The notes below the pieces were generated by a model that was not told where the DNA came from, did no database searches, and worked only from the letters and a program-made list of their open reading frames with translations. The position numbers and the translations under genes were made by a program. Shown here piece after piece: positions 33,251 to 46,044 of a stretch of 64,000 nucleotides of DNA (its first letter is position 1; each line of letters begins with the position of its first letter). The stretch is taken from the NCBI GenBank assembly GCA_036245525.1, contig BTPG01000004.1, positions 233,882,347 through 233,946,346 on the forward strand, in the 5' to 3' direction. Source of the DNA: Semisulcospira habei. Taxonomy: Eukaryota; Mollusca; Gastropoda; Semisulcospiridae.

Positions 33251-33346
33251 AAAAGGAGTGGTGTGTTTCTGTGGCGGTGTGCGTGTGTCTGAGTGTGCGG
33301 GTCTTGGTGTATGTCGGGAGAGGGTGGGGTGGACGAAAGTGGGGTA

Positions 33347-33610
33347 TTAACCCCATCACTGCCTCAGTTCAGACACAAGGTATATGTCTTTGAGACCATA
33401 ACAGATTGAACGCAAACAAAAACTCCCCCCACCCGATGTGAACACACAAAAAATGGGGCCAGCAACACAGTGCGCAAAGGTCATCGGTTCGACATCAGCC
33501 GCCGTTGGCCCGCGCACGTCCGTGCGCGGGCCAACGGCGGCTGATGTCGACCCGATAGCCTTTTGCGCATTGGGAAGAGGCACACAACTTCATCAGCACC
33601 AGCATCTGGA
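33347..33610. mobile_element. Chimeric hairpin element with TTAA-MITE-like left end
   Basis: Begins TTAACCCCATCACTGCC like the piggyBac-like MITE, but its core is the other GC-rich hairpin: GACATCAGCCGCCGTTGGCC/GGCCAACGGCGGCTGATGTC at 33,472-33,568, nearly perfect with about 45-bp arms. The right terminus is unclear (GGAATTAAGG near 33,610). Either two elements are juxtaposed or one family acquired the other's core. Confidence 0.65.
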
Positions 33611-33940
33611 ATTAAGGGTTGGGTAGAGCGGGATAAATTGTTTTGGTGTCAAAAATGGCGGCCCATAAATGGTTTATAAATGGTTGGTGTAGCGTCACTT
33701 CGCCGTGCTCCATACGGTAATAGGTTATATAGGATAAAATCAAAATCATCTATGCAGAGTCGGAAAGAACTCCCACCGCCTTTCAGCCGATGCGTATTCA
33801 TGTCATACACGGACATCGAAGCGGCTTATGAATATGCATGTTGTACATGGGCACCTGTGCTGTGTACACGCACAACATGCACAAACTGCACCATTATCAC
33901 ATAGGCATCACCGAAATTCAAGTATTGCGACCAGAATGAG
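33611..33940. other. No gene seen
   Basis: Spacer before module B copy 2. Contains AAATGGCGGCCCATAAATGG with a short TAAATGGT direct repeat. No coding support. Confidence 0.4.
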
Positions 33941-34094
33941 TTAAAACTGAAATAATGTACTACTATTGACTGGCTGACTGACTGCATGATAGACCGACCG
34001 ATTGCGGATTGATTACTTGTGATTATTGACGTGTAATCAACGAAGACTTCCCCTCGCTGGGAACCACAGACTCGATATCAGACACACCACACCG

Positions 34095-34188
34095 AAAACA
34101 GAACACGACTCACACAGTCTAGTCACAACTGACGATCTGGGGCTGTCTCGAGCCCACGTACACCGTACCAGCTGAGCTATCTCGACAC
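34095..34188 (-). mobile_element. tRNA-like SINE head, family 3 (copy 2)
   Basis: On the minus strand: GAGATAGCTCAGCTGGTACG, with the A box matching TRGCNNAGYNGG, then GGGCTCGAGACAG in B-box position, then GTCAGTTGTGACTAGACTGT. No long body is defined. Confidence 0.55.
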
Positions 34189-34389
34189 GCGTTACTATTG
34201 ACTACACTAAAACAATAACCCGCCGGAAGAAAAAAACCCACTGCAACAGATAAAGAGTGCTGCCTACAGCGCAACCCGGGCAGTGTCAGTGTGACCGTGA
34301 GTGTTCACTTCAACAATTACAGCCGTCTCGCACACGCTGATACAGGTAAGGGTCTGTCACACGCAGATTTTGTTTTATTTGAAATAAAT

Positions 34390-34461
34390 GTGTGCTGGTC
34401 TGTGATTTTGGACCATACGGCTCTAAGCCGTAATGTCCAAAATCGCAGACCAGCACACACA
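34390..34461. repeat. Hairpin element, 'CTGTGATTTTGGAC' family
   Basis: Arms TGTGCTGGTCTGTGATTTTG and CAAAATCGCAGACCAGCACA with GGACCATACGGCT at the apex. Half-copies (TGTGATTTTGGAC...CGGCT) occur at 5,256, 27,572, 41,168 and 55,980. A second hairpin is at 35,594-35,669. Confidence 0.7.
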
Positions 34462-34469
34462 TAAGTTGC

Positions 34470-34675
34470 GAAACTTTTGATACACGGTTGTCGCATGTAC
34501 GAATTACGATTGTGTTATCCTAATGGACACAGCAGGGAAAGGCGGTACTGTGGGTGGGAGGAAAGAGCGCATTGTAACACAGCACACGTCTTGTAAAGCG
34601 CTTTGAGATGGGGATCTAGCGCTGTATAAAACCCTTTTATTTTATTATGTTATAATAATAATAATAATAATAATA

Positions 34676-34709
<34 letters not shown>

Positions 34710-35222
34710 TATCGCGTGTAACAAATATAAGGCACACAGTGACACACCACGTACCAGCACACACTCCGTGTCCACATCAGTCTGTCATCTCTAGACTCAG
34801 TATTACGAGCTCCAGTTTACCGCGGTACCGGATTTAACATGCACACGTCTTTGGCTCCCACGGGGGATGCCCGGTGAGCAAAAGGTACTCGGGTCGACAT
34901 AGACCTTGGTTGGCCCGCGAGCGGATGTAAGCAAACAAGCTAAGGCTGACATTGGCCCAAGCGTTTTTTCATCTTCTTTAGTCCGTGTACAGTCAGCACT
35001 ACATTAACGCGATGACGAATAACGCGGTGTGACTTAATGGCTCACGGGTACCGCGATATACTAAGGCGGACCTGTATACAGATAACAGACTTTTGTCAAA
35101 TGGTTGTAAATCTCTAACTTGCGATTTTGTCATCCAAATGTATGGCGCCATGTTTTCTTGCACCTTCAGTGTTATGACAACGCTTATCTCATTCAGCTCC
35201 GACACGCCACAGCAAGACATGG
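34470..35222. other. Non-coding stretch with retroelement-tail-like text
   Basis: TGTAAAGCGCTTTGAGATGG and TAGCGCTGTATAAAACC near 34,595-34,640 resemble the 3' end of L2-type LINEs (compare 53,480-53,530). 34,652-34,712 is an (AAT)n-(ATT)n inverted microsatellite. 34,875-34,970 is a decayed 'CGGCCCGA' hairpin. No gene. Confidence 0.5.
34652..34712. repeat. Self-complementary (AAT)n-(ATT)n microsatellite
   Basis: About nine AAT units run head-to-head into about nine ATT units, so the tract is a perfect palindrome able to form a hairpin. Confidence 0.95.
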
Positions 35223-35317
35223 ATCGAGCATGACAGTTCAAGGGTGGTGACAGAATAGCTTGGCGCCCATAGGCGCCAAGCTATTTCTGCCACCACCCCT
35301 GAACTATCATGCCCGAT
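35223..35317. repeat. Hairpin element, 'GATAGTTCAAGG' family
   Basis: GATCGAGCATGACAGTTCAA to TTGAACTATCATGCCCGATC? The right arm reads CTGAACTATCATGCCCGATC. The centre AGCTTGGCGCCCATAGGCGCCAAGCT is a strong palindrome. Not present in module B copy 1. Confidence 0.8.
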
Positions 35318-35593
35318 CTGTCTCTAGAATTGTACTACAGTCCTTCAGATGGCAACTTCAAAATTTGGGGATTTCGGTCTTTGAGGTAGAATGCGTTATA
35401 TCAGCTGAAGGAACTGCAGTAACAAACTGCGCTCAAACTATGGTGTTGGGGCATGTCTGTAATGTATTGTGTTGTAAGATTTGTCAGTTCTGTGGGGTTT
35501 GTCGTGAAATCTAAATGTCAGTTGAAGTACAGTAGTTTTTCAGTGGCATTTGAACTAGTCGCTTTTCAAACAGCAAGATGTATTGGGCACATA

Positions 35594-35669
35594 TGTGTGT
35601 ACTTTTCTGTGATTTCGGTCCTTATTGCTCCTTCCCGCAAGGTCCAAAATCACAGACAAGTACGCACAT
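35594..35669. repeat. Hairpin element, 'CTGTGATTTTGGAC' family
   Basis: Arms TGTGTACTTTTCTGTGATTT and AAATCACAGACAAGTACGCA around CGGTCCTTATTGCTCC. Weaker pairing than 34,390. Confidence 0.6.
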
Positions 35670-35909
35670 ACCTTTGCTGTCATTCCTCGGAAAGTGCATT
35701 ACTGTAGTAGTCCAACATGACCGGATTTTTTTCAACAGCAAGTATTACGCCGTGGCGTAGGCGGAAGATTTTTAAGGTTCAGTGTCTAAAAAGTAAAACG
35801 ACGACAGAACAGGGGCAGAGGCCGGAACAGAATTTTACAAAATTCACATTTAAATTGATACTCTGCTTATCTCATTCAGCAATGACACACGGCAAGGAGA
35901 TATTCATCG

Positions 35910-35990
35910 ACAATGATGGTTGAAGGGTAGTGTCAGAATCACTTGGCGCTTAGGCTCGGAGCCATTCTGACCCTTGAACTATCACGGTCA
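35910..35990. repeat. Hairpin element, 'GATAGTTCAAGG' family, diverged
   Basis: GACAATGATGGTTGAAGGGT and CCCTTGAACTATCACGGTCA with inner CAGAATC/CATTCTG. 35,990-36,356 continues into module B sequence without a gene. Confidence 0.65.
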
Positions 35991-36354
35991 GTCTGTATCG
36001 TGAACTGTAACGTAGTGTTCAGACGGAAGTTTTCAGATTTCAGAATATCGACCGCACGGGCGACTCGATGTGTTAAACATTGTGGTCTTTCCTCTATTGT
36101 CCTTTCCTAGGGATGAATAAGAACAGTATTTGTATAACGCCGTTAACATTGCACTCGAGCTGATCTGACAAGAAAGTGCAACATGAAGGTGTATGTACTG
36201 TTCAAATGTACTGCTTTAGTGCACCTTATCTGTCAAGTCTATATTTAGCACTTTGCAAGCGATCTGCAGGCGACACCGCTACACACTAGCTGCGTGTAAT
36301 GACAGCGATTTTTGAAAAACAAAATTAGGGTTCACGGAGGCACAAGCTGCCTAA

Positions 36355-36356
<2 letters not shown>

Positions 36357-36444
<88 letters not shown>

Positions 36445-36500
36445 CATGCGTGCGTGCGTGCGTAGGTGCGTGCGTTCGTCCGTGCGTGAAGGCAGGCGGG
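36357..36500. repeat. (GT)n plus CGTG-type simple repeat
   Basis: About 85 bp of GT followed by CGTGCGTGCG text. Sister of 22,038-22,170. All long ORFs here are artefacts. Confidence 0.95.
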
Positions 36501-36594
36501 CGTGCGTGCGTACGCGAGTGTGACACAAGACAAAGATTGCAGATTTAGAATATATACATATTTAGGTTCTGATAGTGTCTCAGTAGAACAACTG

Positions 36595-38039
36595 TCTTTG
36601 TTTTCATCCCTACGTCACACGACCAATTTGTTTAGCGCAAACTGTACCACATGACCGAGCTACAAAAACCCTTTTAACGACAAATGGCTGGCTTCTTGTA
36701 GCCCTCTTTGTGACGCGTCTTGGATGCGCGTTTTGTTCTTTAAAAGATCAACAAAACGTTCTAAAGTAAAAAGTTATTTAGTGTTGTTCGAAACAACAAG
36801 CACTGGAGATGGCAACGTCATGAAATATTTTAATTGTTTTCCTACCTACGTCACACGACCAGTCACTTTAACGCAAACCGTACCATGTGACCGTGATATA
36901 AAAACCCCTGTAAGCGAAAAATGGCGGAATTGTTGTAGCTCTCTCTATGACGCGTTGTGACCTCGTTTTCGAGTCTTGATACCAACTCGGTTCGACGAAA
37001 CAGCAGACAAAAACGCACTAAAGTAGTGCTATTTGACACAATACACATCCTCTACCTTATTTTTTACGACGAGGACCCAACGTAAGCATTATTTCACCAC
37101 TAATTACACAAAGCAAATAGCAAAAGCATTCGCCAAATCCATCGCATCGCCATGCACCGAGCATTTTCAAAGTTCGGGAAACAACCGAACAAAAATAGCT
37201 TTCGATTTATTTTTAACCAATCAGAGACAGCAAATACAGCATACGTTGTACTTGAAAGAACACACTGACGTCTGCTCAGCCGGCCGCAGATTTCAATATT
37301 ACCAACATGCCACGATTCCAACTCAAAGCACCGAACAACAAATTCCGAACTAAAACAAAAATACGCACCCACACACACGATAAAATCTAACAACACAGCA
37401 GTTTAAGCTCTTCGTGATTACCTCAAAGAAACTAAGCAAGATCAGTGTTGATTTCGATTTGTTTGAAAACAAAAAGCTGAATGCGGTCCGTTCACTATCT
37501 GACCTCATGTGAACGCTGTAAAATGAAATCTTACCTTAAAATCCCTCTCAGCACCAGTCCTGCTGTCAACAACGAGCGGTCATTGGTATTCCTTTGCAGA
37601 TATCCAAACGCACATGAGAATTTAGAATAAAACAATGACAATGTGCTCCACACTCAAAGCATCCCTTTCAAAAACACAAGGCGCCAAGCTAACACGAACA
37701 TGCTGTCACAAGGTCAAATGCCGATCACTTCGTGTCAAAGTTCTTGATTTTTCTGAGTCACACAGCAATCTAGAAGCACTCTTCTGTGTGACTGTCATAC
37801 TTTGACGACCTTTTGTAGGCATTGCAGCTTGAAACATTCTGTACACAAGCCAAAATAAACTTTTTACTTTCGACGTTAGCGCTTCACGCAGAGTCATGCT
37901 ACGTCACACTTTGTCTGGTAAGGGAATGGGAATCCTTGGCAGAACATGTATATTCAATGGGGTCACCTATCCGTAAGAGAAGCGGGCTTCGTCAACTGGA
38001 TTTTTTCTAAAGAATACACGGAGGAATGAAAACAAATAA
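36595..38039. repeat. 1.15-kb TTGTTTTC-ended repeat, single copy (module B copy 2)
   Basis: A partial block at 36,595-36,835 is followed by one complete block at 36,835-38,039 ending GGAGGAATGAAAACAAAT. It matches 23,650-24,850 more closely than 22,500-23,650 by eye. Confidence 0.65.
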
Positions 38040-38200
38040 GTTATTGGTCGGAGGGGTTCGCTGCACGGACCCTTGTAGGACTGAGGGAGGTCAAAGGAAT
38101 CATTGTACCTCTCAGGTCGTCGGCCTTCGGGGTACAATGATTCCTTTCACCTCCCACAGGCATACAAAGGTCCGTGTAGCGAACCACTCCGACCAATAAC
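38040..38200. repeat. Near-perfect palindrome a (module B copy 2)
   Basis: Arms GTTATTGGTCGGAGGGGTTC and GAACCACTCCGACCAATAAC. The apex is larger (CAGGTCGTCGGCCTTCGG) than in copy 1 because of a short insertion. Several arm mismatches are not compensated. Confidence 0.85.
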
Positions 38201-38324
38201 TTATATTACGTCATAAGTCTGTTATGTATAAATGTATATTCCTTTGACGTCAGTCATGTCTGGCGTGATCTAGGTCGGAAGATTTCTTCTTGATTTCTCT
38301 TTGTGGAGGAATGAAAACAAATAC

Positions 38325-38478
38325 GTTGTTGGTAGCAGGGGCTTGCTGCATGGACCCTTGTAGGCCTTCTGGAGGTCAAAGGAACCATTGTACCCCTTCG
38401 TCCTTCGCGGTACAGTGGTTCCTTTGACCTCCCTCAGGCCTACAAGGGTCCGTGTAGCAAACCCCTGCTACCAATAAC
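38325..38478. repeat. Near-perfect palindrome b (module B copy 2)
   Basis: Arms GTTGTTGGTAGCAGGGGCTT to AAACCCCTGCTACCAATAAC. The apex is CCTTCGTCCTTCGCGG. Confidence 0.85.
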
Positions 38479-38689
38479 TTATATTATACAATATAATGTG
38501 CAGAGCTCAGCTGACGTGCATTGTCTTCAGGTGGTACAGAACAAATACGTATCAGGTTCAGATTGAGTCAGGTAGGATAGCCGTAATAATAAACGCATTT
38601 AACAGAGATTAACTGATGTGATGGAAATCTTGTGAACTTTGTTGCTAGTTTATGAACTTCCTTGATTATTCTTCATGGGCTAGTTGTAC

Positions 38690-39590
38690 TTAACCCCTAC
38701 ACTGCCAGCGGACGTAGATTGTGTTTATGAAATCATCGTTAATTCAGCGTCAGAGACCCCAAGCCGTCCGAGAAACGTGGATACAAAGGCTACAAAATAG
38801 TGTCAAGCCGTCCAGAAACGTGGATACAAAGTAGTGTCAAGCCGTCCAGAAACGTGGATACAAAGTAGTGTCAAGCCGTCCGAGTAACGTGGATACAAAG
38901 GATACAAAGTAGTGTCAAGCCGTCCGAGTAACGTGGATACAAAAGATACAAAGTAGTGTCAAGCCGTCCGAGAAACGTGGATACAAAAGATACAAAGTAG
39001 TGTCAAGCCGTCCGAGAAACGTGGATACAAAAGATACAAAGTAGTGTCAAGCCGTCCGAGTAACGTGGATACAAAAGATACAAAGTAGTGTCAAGCCGTC
39101 CGAGTAACGTGGATACAAAAGATACAAAGTAGTGTCAAGCCGTCCGAGTAACGTGGATACAAAAGATACAAAGTAGTGTCAAGCCGTCCGAGTAACGTGG
39201 ATACAAAAGATACAAAGTAGTGTCAAGCCGTCCGAGTAACGTGGATACAAAAGATACAAAGTAGTGTCAAGCCGTCCGAGTAACGTGGATACAAAGTACT
39301 GTCAAGCCGTCCGAGTAACATGGATACAAAGGATACAAAGTAGTGTCAAGCCGTCCGAGAAACGTGGATACAAAAGATACAAAGTAGTGTCAAGCCGTCC
39401 GAGAAACGTGGATACAAAGGATACAAAGTAGTGTCAAGCCGTCCGAGTAACGTGGATACAAAAGATACAAAGTAGTGTCAAGCCGTCCGAGAAACGTGGA
39501 TACAAAGTACTGTCAGCAAGAGGTATAGATCCTTATGAGCCCCCGCAATTGAGGGGGCTCATGAGGATCTATACCTCTTGCAGTAGGGTG
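38690..39590. mobile_element. TTAA-type MITE with 18-copy internal minisatellite
   Basis: TTAACCCCTACACTGCC at the left. From 38,757 to 39,510 there are 18 units of CAAGCCGTCCGAGWAACGTG + GATACAAAAGATACAAAGTAGTGT, mostly 44 bp, some 34 bp lacking one GATACAAA half. The palindrome AAGAGGTATAGATCCTTATG with its complement is at 39,517-39,580. It ends about 110 bp upstream of the intact TRIM start codon and replaces any obvious promoter there. Confidence 0.9.
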
Positions 39591-39696
39591 GTGTTCAATT
39601 GCTGTTGCTTCATGGACTTTGTTGCTTGCTGTTGCTTCATGGACTTTGTTGCAGGCTGTTGCTGGTCAGTACAAGTGACGTCACTCAGGTCCAGTA

Positions 39697-43424
<3,728 letters not shown>

Positions 43425-43535
43425 CTCGACAGTGGCACACACACCGTTTACTCCTTACTGAACTATACATACATTGTGTAGTGTAGTCAACGTGATTCAA
43501 TGTCGCCAGAAAATCCACTCATGACGGTTTGCACC

Positions 43536-44940
43536 TTAACCCCTTGACTGCCGAGAAAAGTGAACACGACCTAAGCACAAGAGACATAGATCCTCATGAG
43601 GCCACGCAGTTGCGGAGGGCTCATGAGGATCTATGCCTTTTGCTGCTATCACTTTTATCCACGTTACTCAGATGGTTTGGGGTTTTTGGCTTTGAGTTAA
43701 CGAATATTGCAGATCCGCACTCTACGTCATTATCCACGTTACTCAGATGGTGTGGGGTTTTTGGCTTTGAATTAACGAATATTGCAGATCCGCACTCTAC
43801 GTCATTATCCACGTTACTCAGATGGTGTGGGGTTTTTGGCTTTGAATTAACGAATATTGCAGATCCGCACTCTACGTCATTATCCACGTTACTCAGATGG
43901 TTTGGGGTTTTTGGCTTTGAATTAACGAATATTGCAGATCCGCACTCTACGTCATTATCCACGTTACTCAGATGGTGTGGGGTTTTTGGCTTTGAATTAA
44001 CGAATATTGCAGATCCGCACTCTACGTCATTATCCACGTTACTCAGATGGTGTGGGGTTTTTGGCTTTGAATTAACGAATATTGCAGATCCGCACTCTAC
44101 GTCATTATCCACGTTACTCAGATGGTGTGGGGTTTTTGGCTTTGAATTAACGAATATTGCAGATCCGCACTCTACGTCATTATCCACGTTACTCAGATGG
44201 TGTGGGGTTTTTGGCTTTGAATTAACGAATATTGCAGATCCGCACTCTACGTCATTATCCACGTTACTCAGATGGTTTGGGGTTTTTGGCTTTGAATTAA
44301 CGAATATTGCAGATCCGCACTCTACGTCATTATCCACGTTACTCAGATGGTTTGGGGTTTTTGGCTTTGAATTAACGAATATTGCAGATCCGCACTCTAC
44401 GTCATTATCCACGTTACTCAGATGGTGTGGGGTTTTTGGCTTTGAATTAACGAATATTGCAGATCCGCACTCTACGTCATTATCCACGTTACTCAGATGG
44501 TGTGGGGTTTTTGGCTTTGAATTAACGAATATTGCAGATCCGCACTCTACGTCATTATCCACGTTACTCAGATGGTTTGGGGTTTTTGGCTTTGAATTAA
44601 CGAATATTGCAGATCCGCACTCTACGTCATTATCCACGTTACTCAGATGGTTTGGGGTTTTTGGCTTTGAATTAACGAATATTGCAGATCCGCACTCTAC
44701 GTCATTATCCACGTTACTCAGATGGTGTGGGGTTTTTGGCTTTGAATTAACGAATATTGCAGATCCGCACTCTACGTCATTATCCACGTTACTCAGATGG
44801 TTTGGGGTTTTTGGCTTTGAATTAACGAATATTGCAGATCCGCACTCTACGTCATTATCCACGTTACTCAGATGGTTTGGGGTTTTTGGCTTTGAATTAA
44901 CGAATATTGCAGATCCGCAGTCTACGTCAAGGGGTAATTA
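43536..44940. mobile_element. TTAA-type MITE with 17-copy 75-bp internal array
   Basis: TTAACCCCTTGACTGCC and a hairpin (43,577-43,643) are followed by 17 copies of a 75-bp unit (TCCACGTTACTCAGATGGTK, GGGGTTTTTGGCTTTGAATT, AACGAATATTGCAGATCCGC, ACTCTACGTCATTA) to 44,930, then AAGGGGTAATTA, a diverged right terminus. The unit is the reverse of the MITE segment expanded at 25,568 and 38,757. A G/T variant in the unit follows the order T G G T G G G G T T G G T T G T T. Because 75 is divisible by three and no stop occurs, both strands show ORFs of more than 400 codons; these are not genes. Confidence 0.9.
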
Positions 44941-45081
44941 TTGAATATTTACAATTAGTTTTGAAATTATCGCACGTGCATGAGGCTTGAGGGTTGTTGT
45001 CTTTGCTCGCTCCCCTTCATTCGCCGTGTTTAATACCGGTATTTGCTTAGTATTTAGTATGAAAGTCATATTTTAGAGCGT

Positions 45082-45083
45082 GC

Positions 45084-45167
<84 letters not shown>
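45082..45167. repeat. (GT)n microsatellite
   Basis: Sister of 165-257 with one CTGT interruption. Confidence 0.95.
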
Positions 45168-45174
<7 letters not shown>

Positions 45175-45261
45175 GTCTTAGTACCTGACATCAAGACAAA
45201 TTGCAATGTTTTATTGCTTTTTTACTGGAAACCTGTGGCAATAAACTATCTTATCTTATTT

Positions 45262-45560
45262 TGTTGCGGAGACACTACGGCTATGCTGTTACAAGTTGGC
45301 AAAGGGCAGAATGTTCATTATTGTTGCGGAGACACTACTGCTATGCTGTTACAAGTTGGCAAAGGGCAGAATGTTCATTATTGTTGCGGAAACACTACTG
45401 CTATGCTGTTACAAGTTGGCAAAGGGCAGAATGTTCATTATTGTTGCGGAGACACTACTGCTATGCTGTTACAAGTTGGCAAAGGGCAGAATGTTCATTA
45501 TTGTTGCGGAGACACTACAGCTTTGTTGTTACTTGGCAAAAGGTCATTATTGTTGTGGTG
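45262..45560. repeat. 60-bp tandem repeat, five units
   Basis: Units of TTGCGGAGACACTACTGCTA, TGCTGTTACAAGTTGGCAAA, GGGCAGAATGTTCATTATTG, each 60 bp, so open in three frames. The last unit is of the 57-bp type. ORFs are shadows. Confidence 0.9.
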
Positions 45561-46044
45561 ACACAACAGCTATGCTGTTAATTGGCTGGTTGTTGATTGT
45601 ACATTGCTTAACGTTCCGACAGCAACCAAACTTTCTCAGGACGTACCTTCTCTGCTTGTGGAAAAAAAAAAACAACAAAAAAGAATAATGAATTTATGTC
45701 GCCAGCCGGTCTAATAGTGTTGTATAAACGACGTCCTGTCCTGGATGACTAGCAACAAACTTAAGCTTAACACTGACAAAACCGAAGTCATGCCTGCCGG
45801 CTCTCCGTCTCGCCTTAGTCTGATTGACGGCGAGTTCGCAAACATTGGTGGCTGCAGCGTTCCCTTCCAGAAATGTGTCAAATATCTAGGTGTGAAGATT
45901 GACTCGACGCTCTCCAGGCATGATCATATCAGTAGCGTCTGCCGAGCTGGTTTCCTTGAGCTGCGCAGAATTTCTTCTCTCAGACCGTATCTCACAGAAA
46001 GTACGGCGTCAAGACTTGTAAATGCATTCATTACTTCCAGGCTC

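Noticed and set aside
43529..44944. 471-codon plus-strand ORF and 413-codon minus-strand ORF
   Set aside because: Both are products of a 75-bp tandem repeat free of stops; open on both strands, no independent coding signal, and the sister locus has a single unit.
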